This document shows positions 18,916-29,234 of a stretch of DNA of 64,000 bases, in pieces. The notes beneath the pieces were generated by a model. That model was not told the origin of the DNA. It searched no databases and was given only the letters and a program-made list of their open reading frames with translations. This DNA comes from Symbiodinium natans (lineage: Eukaryota > Sar > Dinophyceae > Suessiales > Symbiodiniaceae), in the NCBI GenBank assembly GCA_905221605.1, contig CAJNDS010001002.1, positions 520,337 to 584,336 on the forward strand, read 5' to 3'. Position numbers and translations under genes: made by a program. How positions within the stretch are numbered: position 1 is the stretch's first letter; each line of letters starts with the position of its first letter.

Positions 18916-19089
18916 CCCCTGTACAGGTCCAGGATTTACCTCACTGGCCAGTCCATGGGCGGCATGTCTGCCCTGCAGTTCGCCACGCCAGATCCGGCGT
19001 CAAGGCCCAAAGCGCCGGATGCATGTAATCTAGCATCCATGGGAACTGAACGACTACAACCCGCTATCAATCCTAACTCCGAAAATCCC

Positions 19090-19150
19090 AACCCCCCCCC
19101 CCAACAGAACAAGGACATATATATATCCATATATATATATACACACACAT
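19090..19150. repeat. poly-C and (TA)n/(CA)n microsatellite
   Basis: A C-rich run followed by ATATATAT and ACACACAC; simple sequence with no coding sense. Confidence 0.8.
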
Positions 19151-19951
19151 AAACTCATCAACACTCCAGGAGATCAGCGCATCCCAAACCTAAGCCCTTA
19201 AACCCTGACCCTGAAGGTATTTCCTGGGGCCTCTGCGACCTGCGGGCATTGCGGCTTGCAGCCCGGGTGGGTCACGCAACAACGATCTGGAGCTGGAGGG
19301 CCACGTCCCCACACTTCTTATGCAAGGCTGGTGGAGGTTCTTTTTGGCGAAACGAAGGTGTTCTTTGCAAGGATTGTGTATACAGGAGGTGTCTACATGG
19401 ATCCGTCTCAGAATCCAATTCTTCATGTCGCTTGCTCCGCAGCCTTCCAACCAGCACCTCTGATGTTTTGATGTTGGTATGTTTTGCCCTCGCGGTTCCC
19501 AGGGATTGAGTGGCGGCTGGCGATGATAGCCCACGAGCCCAAATGTGGACACTGCGACAGCAGTCCGTGATGCACCGCAAGCAAAGTACTAAACTGACCA
19601 TGGCGAGATGCCGACCCCAAGACGTTTGATCTTTGCGAGTGTCAGCATTGGAGACGCGAAGACAAGTTCAGGTTCGAAAGAACGATGACAGTTAAGAGGA
19701 TCCCGACCCTGACACGCCTGTGACTGTTGCGCTGACCCTTTGGACTCAACACGATGGCGACGTGTTTGTTTCCGCAAGATGAGTCGCGCTGGCGACAGAG
19801 CGAAAGTCCGCCGAGGCTTCACGGACACATGCGCGCGAGCTCGAGTCAAACTCTGGACCCCAGACCCCCAAACTTTTAAACTTTAGACTGAATTCTTTCT
19901 GCTATTCTCAAGCTATGGTACTGAGTCGTGCCCAGTCCTTAGACCCCAATT

Positions 19952-20527
19952 GTGGAAATCTCTTCTTTTGCAGGGAGCCAGGACCTCACGGCCGTGCCGG
20001 TTCCCTGGGCGGGACACGATCGGGATCTGGTAAGAATCGCAAACACACCATCGTGGAAATCCATCATGGCCAACGACACATTGGTGAAGCTGGCGCTGGA
20101 CTCACTTCCTCCTGAGTTCCACAACCTTACGCGTCAGGACGTCCTCCTCTTGGCCGACGTCCGCCAAGGTGGTGCATTGCTTGCTGCGTACCTTCCCGGG
20201 TTGACAGAGGCTGCTGGCTTTCCTGACCGAAAGGGACGGATGACTGGCATCAGCTCAGGCGCATTGCGTTTCCCTTCCCAATCCTCTTTGCCTCACCCGA
20301 ACTACTTCGTAAGGTCCTTAACCACGATCTTCCGGGGCCATCTCGTAGAGGATATGGGGGGAAAGATTCTGTGCACGGCTTTGCGGACCCCGCACCGTCA
20401 GGTGGCTACATGTGGGAGCCTCTGTCAACCACCCTGGAGCGCATTCTTGGAACAGATATTTCGATTCCCAGCTCGTCATACTCAGCACTGTTGTCCTTGC
20501 TCATTTTGCTCACTAAGGAGCAGAATT
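19952..20527 (+). CDS. unrecognised coding-like patch, two overlapping frames
   Basis: The frame from 19952 reads through NDTLVKLALDSLPPEFHNL and RQDVLLLADVRQGGALLAAY before becoming less protein-like. At about 20228 another frame becomes convincing (WHQLRRIAFPFPILFASPEL, then GGYMWEPLSTTLERILGTD) and ends with TGA at 20525. The switch near 20230 could be a frameshift in a decayed gene or a short intron. I recognise no family. Amino-acid composition and absence of stops are the only support. A third segment near 20880-21050 (TYPFLKPSAFQDDPKKARAF) may belong to the same gene. Confidence 0.35.
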
Positions 20528-20529
20528 GA

Positions 20530-23500
20530 ACAGCTTTTTTTAACAGCTTGCCAGAGTGCAAATCTCAAGACATCTTGAGGATGGCGGGGCTAAGATACCG
20601 GACTCCTCAGGGCCTCTCTGGCGAAGCTGCGGCCATTGAGCTCCAGTGTGCCGACGCATCTGCCCTGGCAAGAGTTTGCGTCTTCCGTGGAGGCTGGGAA
20701 GGTTTCTGATCTTCCAGGGCATTGGGGATTCCTTCTGGTTCTCTACCAGCATGGGTTCGGGTTGTTGAAGACAAGGACAACCCAGTGATTCCGCGTCTAG
20801 ATTCTGTCGTCTCCGTGTGCCTCGCATCCCTCTCTTAGAACAGTTTGCAACTGAAGCTGTGTGCTCAGGTCACACATATCCGTTCCTGAAGCCGTCTGCC
20901 TTTCAAGATGACCCAAAGAAGGCCAGAGCCTTTCATCAACTCCTGTGGGTGGACTGGTTCCGGAATGGAACGTTGCGTCAGACGCCGTCCTTGCATGAGG
21001 CTGAAGCCGCTGCAAACAATAGCCTCAATAGCACAGACATGTCTTCGATGGAAGGTTACCCATGGACGCAAAGTCGTCCCTTCACGCTGCAGACCTGACC
21101 TGGCAGCAGCTGGCAGCAGCTGGCAGGGTGTAGTTTAAGGCTGCGGTGCCACTTTCCAGCGCGGCCCAGCTCGTGTTTGAGCGAAACCGCAGATGCTGAA
21201 CATAGCCTTTGTTTATAGCCTTTGTTTGGAAGGCACTCCGTGGCAAAGGGGGAAGAGGGGACCCGATCCCCCAAGCACGTCGGCATCGTCGGACAAATGG
21301 GGCGACTGTTGCATTCTCATCAGGATTGGACAAATTTTGTGGAAGGTAGTTGAGGGTGGTCCGACATGTTTGGGCAGCCCTCTAGCACGCATCAGCACCC
21401 CCCACGCCCACCCCTTAAACATCCTAATATCCCAATGTCCTCAACTCCTAGCCCCCATGCAGCATAGGCAAAAGTAGCTTGGGCCAGCCGCCAGTTTGCA
21501 CAAGGCTGAACGCTTGGAGCTTTCAGCCAAACTACACGGGGCAGAGGCCCGTCTCCTCTGCAAGGGGTCATGTTACCTGCCTTATGTGGTATGGAGGGTT
21601 GAACTCAAGTTTCATATGCACCGATGACCATGCTGGTGAGGCACATATCACACCTCAACAGAAGCCCTTGGGGGGTGTCCTTGGGGGGTGTCCAGGGCAG
21701 TACGACCCGAGACCGTCGTTCTTGCTGCAGAATCTCCGAATGCCAGCTGGAAGGGTGCATAAATGCACCTCATGGAGACTTTCCAGTTGCCAGCGGCCGC
21801 GCTGCCTTTGAGCCGGTGAGTTCTTGAACAATGATCCAGAGAACCTGAGACTGTTTGTGGCGAGTATGTTTCGTGTTGAGAAGCACTACAAGGGTTCACC
21901 TTTAGAACATAGGGCTTTGCCGCTTCTTGCCGTTCTTTGTAGCAACAAACTCTAGCGACTCAGAGTCCACGATGGCGTGGTGGACTTTTGCACTTTGTGA
22001 CAGAAATTTTGTTTTATCAGATTCATCAACTACTGCTGGATTCGAGTAGTCCCGCAAGCAGCAGGGTTTGTATATGATTGCAGGGAGTTTGGGTGACGGA
22101 GACAGAGGCGTAATGATGCAACGTCAGGGTCTTGTGCTGTGTTCTTCGTCTTGGTGCTGGACTCCTATGGGTGGCTGGGTGACAGATGCATTGGTGACAG
22201 GGTCAGCAACATGCACGGTCCCGGGCCTGGGTTGAATCATGTCATGTCCCAGACTCCAGGCCAGCCTCCCCATTATCCCACGAAGTGCCACCCCTGAGGC
22301 AACCTCACGTAAAGGCTTCTGACGCCTAGCTTTGTGACTTCTCTATGGTTGATTTGTGGTGGGTTCTAAGACATAATCACAGGGAATTTCCACTAGAGAC
22401 AGAGGTTAACAGGGGTTTTTAGTGACCTCCCGCGCTTTGCTTCCTTTCTGGCTGCTTCTCTTTGAAGGCGTCCTTGGCATTGCTTCGCGGCGCTTCTCGT
22501 AGCGGCGCCCCTGTCGAGGCTGTAGCCAGCCTTGCAGAGGCGAAGGCCAGTTTGCACTGCAGCTTGGTGTCACTGTAGCAACCCATTGCATGTACTGCGC
22601 GTTCTCTGAAGGAGCGACTTCGGGGAGAACAACATCTGCGACAGGCTCTTCAGGAGGAGGTGCGAGAAGTATGGTACGGGCAAGCAACAACTGTAACTCT
22701 GGCTGCTTGCACAACAACATTGAAATTTAACCCGTAGCTGCGCTACTCATGTGCGTTGACATCATGTGTTCGAGCCTTTGCGGGCCACCACTCATTCTCA
22801 GCGCAATGTGCCTCCTCAAGAAACTAAATGAGGAATGAAGGTCCAACGATGCAAGGGTCAGTGACCGCCAAAGGGACACCTTTGGCCTTGATCCAGTCTT
22901 TGCAGGGCTTAGGTGTAGGATGTGTGAGGTGGTGGCAGCTGCGGTCGGCAGATTGTGGATTCTGCTTTATGTGACGGAAGCTCTCGGCTATTGCTGACGC
23001 AGGTGCGTGACCTCTCTGCTCAGCTGGAGATGATGGCCGGGGCCAGGTGCCGGTCGTGAAAACAAGAAGTCCCTGCTTAGATCTTCTTGGCAGTCCTTCG
23101 TCAGATGGAGCAGATGGTTTTTTGCAAAGGCAGTCCAATCAATGCCATGCAGTGTCTCAGCAGTGCCCTGGCAGCTCAATTCCCGGCTCAGGGTGGAGCA
23201 GAAGACGCTCTCGTCTCCTTCGCCTTTGCAAGAGCTGCCGTGCACCTGGCATATGCTGCATTTTGGCTCGAAGGAACCCTGTCTTGAAGGGGTTCATTGA
23301 AGGGGTTCATTGGAACCCAGGACGTCGCAGGCTCTGGGCTCGCCACTGCCTCGCACTCGGGATGCCTGATGCGGGGGATTCGTGGATCTGAGATGCCGTG
23401 ACCTGGAATCCGCAGACTCTGGACTTGACACCCACAATGCACTAAGTCACGAGCCGCACTCTGAGCTAAGGCACCAAGGAACGAGCCGGTCAGGCTCGGC

Positions 23501-26028
23501 GTGGCTGCGTGGCACGTGCGTTTCAAGTGTCGCACGCTGAGATAAAGGAACGGCTCTTCACTTCAGCTTCTCGAGGGCAGGGGGGACCTTTCCAGCATCT
23601 CCGGGATGATTGCAGGAAGCTCTCTAAGCCTTCTAAGCAAAACCTGCAGCAACTCCGACGCAAGCCCGAATCCTGGAATCCGTAGCAGGGAGCCGCTCGC
23701 CGGCCTCACGCTCCCCGGTGCCACGGTCCTTGAAGCAGGCCCCACGCATGTTTCTGATGCTTTCGGCTCGGGGCCATCTGTTCCCCCGCAGCAGGGGGGG
23801 GGGGGGCGGGGATGTGCTCCGCTGTGCTCCTCCCAAAACTCCTCCCAGACCCTCTGCAAAACGGCTTCGGATGCTTCGGGATCTCTGTTGCTTCGAAATC
23901 TGTTTGAAGGGACATACGATAAGAGATGCCGCTGGGCATGTTGGCCATGTACATGTTGCAACGAATTTGTGGCGGGGGTGTTCTTGGGCATTTGAGAGTT
24001 CAGGCCAGCGAACTGGCAGTCAGATCCTGAGTATGTTCATGCTTCAGAGGTCGGAAGACTCCAGTTGCGAAACAGATTCCATGCGCACATATAGGACCGA
24101 TCAGGTTGGCCATTGTTGCAGGATGCCGTCAAGAATTCTAAGCATGTGTCTCCATCGAGTGGGTTCTCTGAGGCTCGCTGCGGGCAGCTTCAGGCGCGTG
24201 CGGTGCTGTGTAGACGGATCCAACACAGAGGAGCACGTGCTATCCAACACTCCACGCCCCAGATTCAGCAAGCGAAGCAGACCCCTAGACTCCCCAAATC
24301 TCCCCAAATTTGTGAGCGCAGCCCACCAGGCGGAGGTGGCCTCATTGAAAGCTCGTTCTTCGGTGCTCGAACAGGAATGGGGAAGGGGTGGGGTTGGGGG
24401 TAGGAGGGGGGGTAGGAGGGGGGGCAGGGGGCTCTTTAGAGCCATCGTGCATGACGAAGTAGGTGAGAGCTAGTGGACGCTGTAAGCAAACGGTTCTTTT
24501 GTTAGCAACCTTTCCTAGATTTTGAGACCGCAGCCCAATTATATCCGTCCACATCCGTGACGAGTTATGGTTATGGCAGCCTGCAAGACATGTCGCTCTC
24601 ACCAGGAGAACGACGACTTGAAGCTACGAGTAGCGTCTGATGGCGACGCTATGCCAGAGTCTGAAAGAGAGCCACTTGTGTCTTTGAAGAACAACCTTGT
24701 TGTGTTGATGAGGCTCACCCCTTTCGAGCGTCCGCATACATCATTCGGTAGAAGCACCCCAAGGAAGATGCCCATGTCGCGGCGATGTGGAAACGCAGCG
24801 CCCTCCTTTCGCGGCTCTTTAAAGACAATTCTCTCTCATGACCAGGATTCCCCAAGTTGTGAGCCGCTAGTCATCGTGCTAGGAAACTCGAAGGATTCCG
24901 AAGCCGTCTGTGTGAGTTACAGGGCTTGGGGTCACTCTTCCGAAACCCGGGTCCTGCGAAAAAAGAAGCTCTTCACGGTCTGCTTTGCCCACGGTGGGAT
25001 CACTATTCGAGGAAGTAGCAAAGAAGCGACTGGTGGACGGCAGAAGCCGCTCTTTCACAGCTTTGGAGGATCATCTACGAGGGTTGTTCCAAAGCTCCAT
25101 CGTCCTGGGTTTAGACCAGTACATGACTAGCAGAGGGCCATGAAAGATCGCCATGGGAACCGCGAAACGCAATCCATCCTTCGCCCCCTTTTTTTGTGTG
25201 TCACTATCATGGCATAGAGCGTGTCACAGGCAGTTTGTGAGCTGGGAGGCTGATGTCGCCTGCAGGACTTTAGGCATGCGAAGGTTTGTTGTTTGTGGAG
25301 TTGTGGCGAAAGTGTTGATAAAGTTTCTGCGCAACTCACAGGTGCCAAATTAGCCGTATACCCATTCTGTAAGTTTTTGTAAGATTGGCCTATTGACAGC
25401 CAGAAATAATCTACAGCGCGCCGGTAAGAGATGTTGATTTCCCTGGTGTTTTCTGAAGACCCCACGCTTGAATTAAGCCTCCCTTGCTAAGCTGCAAAAA
25501 GAGGCTTCACGATGATTCCCACAGCTGGGGTTGCAGAACTTCTGTCAAGGTATGTGAACATGACAGTGCCCTAGAAACCAACACGTGACTCAGATCGGCT
25601 CCACGAAAGTCCGCGAAGCGAACCGCGAAAGACAGTTCACCTTTTGCGAAGAACCCGTGAAAGAATTTAGCACAACCAGCCAAGCCTCATTTCTTTGCCC
25701 AAACTGGTGTAGTCACCCGGTACGGCGAACGGCGCCTGGCACGTTGGGATCTAGCAAAAGAAAGAGGAGTGACCTGTCAGAATACAGGCCCAGAATACTG
25801 TGGTGTGCAGCGATCTCGAAGTTGGACTTAGGTGTTTCCGCTTTTGCCCGATAAATGAGACATCGGGCAGTTTGCGCTGTGCTTGGACATGTTCGTTGTG
25901 CTTCCAGCAAATGTCTGAGGACAGCATCGGCGTCTGCTGCGGAGATCGACATGCTCAAAGGCAGTTTGGAGAACGTCAATGCCAGGAGCCTCAAGCATGA
26001 ACGGATTCAAGAAACATCCAATATAGTA
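20530..26028. other. long stretch without a recognised gene
   Basis: Apart from the possible extra segment near 20.88-21.05 kb, I found no domain, exon pattern or RNA gene. A Pro/Arg-rich minus-strand frame at 22406-22720 and a plus-strand frame at 24567-25130 are open but resemble nothing I know. G-rich runs occur at about 23797-23815 and 24380-24430. Small tandem duplications occur at 21103-21127 (CTGGCAGCAG) and 21669-21694. Confidence 0.4.
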
Positions 26029-26091
26029 CCCTAAACCCTAAACCCTAAACCCTAAACCCTAAACCCTAAACCCTAAACCCTAAACCCTAAA
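26029..26091. repeat. interstitial telomeric repeat (CCCTAAA)9
   Basis: Nine perfect tandem copies of CCCTAAA (63 bp), the complement of the plant-type telomere repeat TTTAGGG also reported in dinoflagellates. Unlike the other, decayed copies in the window it is perfect, suggesting recent insertion or homogenisation. It lies inside the sequence with unique DNA on both sides. Confidence 0.95.
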
Positions 26092-26129
26092 ATCGGACCA
26101 GGGCCCCACCAACTATGCGCAACAACAAT

Positions 26130-26770
26130 GGCTACGCCGACCACGACGTTTCATTATGATCATTATTGTTGTTATTGGAATCTTCCTATTTTCACGACTG
26201 TTGCGTTTCAAGTATTTTTGTTTTACAGTAGTTGTTCTTGCTATTGTTATTGTTTTTGTTATGGTTGTTATGATTGTGTGTGCTTATTTTGTTTTTCCCG
26301 TTTGTCTCATTTCAGGCTTCCCAAAATTCGCGAAAGCATTGGAAAGGGGGCCTTTAGGGAGGGGCTTCGAGGAGGGAAAGCAAGCCCAAGGCCGGGGCCG
26401 AGGCGAGTTGTTGTTCTTCCAATTGTTCTTTTCATTCTTCTTGTTGTTGCCCAGTGTTTGCACGATTTTCATTCTCCTACTCATGCGGCTAATGCCCCCT
26501 CCACTTACTGCCTGTTGCTTATCGTGCGACTGCGACTGCTGCTGGCTTACGTTGGTGCTGGTCCTGCTGTTACTGCTGGAGTTCCTGCCGCTGTAACAAC
26601 TGCTAGTGTATCCCCTCTCCACGCTTCCACCATCCACACACCACAACTACAACTGCCCCCTGTTGTTGCTTCTGCGGCTGCGGCTACGGCTGCCACTGCT
26701 ACCCTTTCTACCATTGCTACAGCTACTATGCTACTGTTGTTGAAAAGGTTCACAAGCTTTGCCATGATTG
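26130..26770. repeat. TTG/CTG-rich low-complexity tract
   Basis: Imperfect TTG, TTAT, CTG and GCTACN repetition. The open frames across it (Cys/Phe/Val-rich in one frame, Ala/Thr-rich in another) are compositional, so I do not call a protein. Confidence 0.7.
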
Positions 26771-27050
26771 ACCCGACACTGATCTTCACATGAACGCTTG
26801 CACCTGCGGTCAGCCACTACACTGCACGAGGCCCAGAACCGCGCCCTCGCTACGGAAATCGAGGTGGAAGGGGGCAGACAAACTTATTGGTTTGGTGCTA
26901 ACCATGACTGCCTCATCCATCGCTGCCGTTTGGCTTGTAATGCCTGATTGTAGGCCAAGGACAGGAAGGTCACCCTTCTTGTTGCATGGGCCGAATTTAA
27001 GAAATGCGGATATTTAAAGGGGCTTCAAGCGCACGAATTCATGGGCACAT

Positions 27051-28496
27051 ATGGCACGGAGCACGGACATGGCAATTCAGCTGCACGTCGCGCTGTTGAG
27101 CGGGCAGACCGCAACTTTCCGAGTGCCTACCGCCCGGCGCGTGGCAGATCTGCGGCGCTGGGCATCCGAGGATCTCAAGGCTCTTGGCCACTCTGAGTAG
27201 CATCAGTGCATGGCTCTTCTTTGAGGCTTTAATGCCTTCATAAACTCAATGCTTGACTTGGTTGCGAACCTTGAGGTTGGGATCACCGCCCTAATCGCTA
27301 CTGCTGGCCGGGTGCTGGATGACCGGGCGACGCTGGCGGAGGCGGGGCTGGTGGACGGGGACGCCCTGAGTGCCGTGGTGCGAGATGCTCGGCGCCCCGG
27401 CAAAAAACTAGAGCATGTTCTAAGTCGTCCGCTTCTCAGCGCCCCGCTCATGGCATGTAGCATTCGGCTTGATGTCTGTTGGCAAAGGATTGTGACGAGC
27501 CGCAACTCGGAAGCCTTCGCACTGCTTCGCGGCGACGGATCCGTGGTCACATGGGGTCTTCCTTTTGCAGGTGGCGACAGCAGCGCGGTGAAACAGGAGC
27601 TGACAGATGTGCGAGAGATATGCGCCGCCGATGAGGCATTTGCTGCCATTTTAGGCAATGGGAACCTGGTGACATGGGGTAACCATGACTGTGGTGCTTA
27701 TGGTGCCGGTTTCCACGTGTGTAACGTTCGGGAAGTTGCGGCCTCGAAAGCGGCCTTTGCAGCTCTTTTGGGAGATGGAGAAGTCTTCGCCTGGGGCTGT
27801 GCAGAATATGGAGGGGACAGCAGCGCTGTACAGAAGCAGCTCCATGGCGTTCGAAACATCCGGGCCTCAAGTTCGGCTTTTGCCGCGATCCTCGAAAATG
27901 GAGGTGTGGTAACTTGGGGTGATGCAGATTCTGGGGGTGACAGCGGCCAGGTCCAGGCTTTGTTACAGGATGTTCGACAGATTCATGCCTGTGACGACGC
28001 ATTTGCGGCAATCTGCAACTCTGGAAGTGTGGTGACCTGGGGCAATGCGCATTTTGGTGGTGACTGCAGCACTGTGCAGCATAAACTTGTGGATGTCCAG
28101 CATGTTCAGGATTCGGATGGGGCCTTTGCTGCACTGCTGAAGGATGGAAGTGTGGTGACCTGGGGCCATCCGGATTATGGCGCAGATTCCAGCATGGTGG
28201 AGAAGGACTTGCAAGATGTGCGGAAGGTTTGCGCTTCAGGTGGCGCTTTTGCGGCAATCCTAAAACAGGGCCGGGTCGTGACCTGGGGCAGCAAGCGGTG
28301 CGGTGGTGACAGCAGGGAGGTGTCAAAGCAGCTGCGGCAAGTGCGCGAAGTTCGGTCCACGAACGCAGCCTTTGCCGCAATCTGCGAGGATGGTTCTGTG
28401 GTGACGTGGGGAAGCGCGGATCATGGAGGCGCCAGCAAAGCAGTCCAAGAGCAGCTGCAGGATGTGCAGGACATCCAGGCTGGGGCTTTTGACTAG
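27051..28496 (+). CDS. ubiquitin-like plus RCC1/HERC-like 'VVTWG' repeat protein (two exons)
   Basis: Exon 1 starts at ATG 27051 or 27069 (in frame) and gives IQLHVALLSGQTATFRV, the start of a ubiquitin-like fold. It appears to end at 27179. The intron 27180-27275 (96 nt) starts GC and ends AG; joining keeps the frame and continues the fold with VGITALIATAGRVLDD and GLVDGDALSAVV. Exon 2 (27276-28496) then encodes eight repeats of about 50 residues built on (S/N)VVTWG...GGDSSAVQ...LxDVRxIxAxxxAFAAIL, ending at TAG 28494. This resembles RCC1-type beta-propeller blades and matches, from memory, a large Symbiodinium family often annotated as HERC-like; no HECT domain is present here. A protein-binding role is plausible, but the function is unknown. 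Confidence 0.82.
27180..27275 (+). other. inferred intron with GC donor
   Basis: Begins GCTCTTGG after CTCAAG and ends CCTTGAG before GTTGGG. It contains in-frame stops (TAG at 27198), so read-through is excluded, and removing it restores a continuous ubiquitin-like fold. Its 96-nt length and AG|G acceptor suit dinoflagellate introns. Confidence 0.7.
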
Positions 28497-29234
28497 GGGG
28501 GCCTTTAAGCCCTAAGGCCCTAAACCCCTCCTGGCCCTAGCGGCTTGGGGCATAGCATCTAGAGCTCGCGATTCAGGGCTCCTGTGCTGCCTTCGCTGCG
28601 CTTCGTGCGGACGGACGGGCAGCCTGGCTGTTTAGGGTGTGTTGCCTGAACCCTATATGGTTTAGGGTTCCCCCATTTTCCGTACTTGAGTTCACCTGCC
28701 CAGATAGGTAAACCATGTCGACCCTTGCCTCCTAGCCATTTTCCCAAATTGAACATTTTGCGTCTGGAAGGTCGTAGTCTGGGGCGCTCCGGACTGCGTT
28801 GCTTGCAGCTCTCGTGTTCAAGAGCAGCTGAGGGAAGTTCGTTTTAGAAGCGGTGACAAAAACAGATGCCACGTTCGGAAATGCCGCTCTGGACTTCTGG
28901 ACAGCTGTGGACTTTTTCTGTTCTTGCTGCTTTTCGGTCCATCACCAGAGTCGCTAGCTGCCCCTAGCCGTCCTTTCCACAAGTCTCGCCAGCAGGCTGA
29001 ACGCCTCCGGCACCGTGCGGTCTACCGAAATCAGGCGATGGCCGGGGATACTCGGTGTAGGTAGTCGGGCTGTGGTACTTGGTCGGCAGGCATGTATCCC
29101 TATCTGCATCTTCGGCGCTTCAAATCCAACTGTAAGGTTTGGCTCGGACCCTGAATCCCTAACATTCCCTAGAGCTCGAAAACCCCTGATTCCCCCCCCG
29201 CTCCCCCAAATGTCCGCGGCCGCCTGTTGCCCAG
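28497..29234. other. intergenic, decayed telomere-like motif at 28500-28535
   Basis: Starts with CCCTAAGGCCCTAAACCCC-like sequence just after the RCC1-like gene. No gene recognised up to the first coiled-coil exon at 29235. Confidence 0.45.

Larger units (their letters stand above)
17843..19940. other. no gene recognised; simple repeats and decayed telomere-like motifs
   Basis: Host DNA downstream of the YR element. I see AT-rich runs at about 17992-18027, a run of CCCTAAA-like variants at about 18870-18915, a C run followed by (TA)n/(CA)n at about 19090-19150, and no convincing exon. Open frames on both strands are short and mutually overlapping. Confidence 0.45.

Noticed and set aside
22406-22720. 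104-codon minus-strand open frame rich in Pro and Arg
   Set aside because: No family resemblance, no exon signals recognised and opposite to all supported genes; left unannotated.
23255-23272. ATTTTGGCTC resembling the end of the dinoflagellate spliced leader
   Set aside because: Only about ten bases match; the upstream CCGTAGCC part is missing and the next bases (GAAG) differ. Chance match.
26128-26793. 221-codon + strand open frame with Cys/Phe/Val and Ala/Thr runs
   Set aside because: Low-complexity TTG/CTG sequence gives open frames in several phases; no domain or exon context.
27547-28380. 277-codon minus-strand open frame
   Set aside because: It is the antisense of the VVTWG repeat exon; His/Pro/Arg-rich repetition mirrors the sense repeats.
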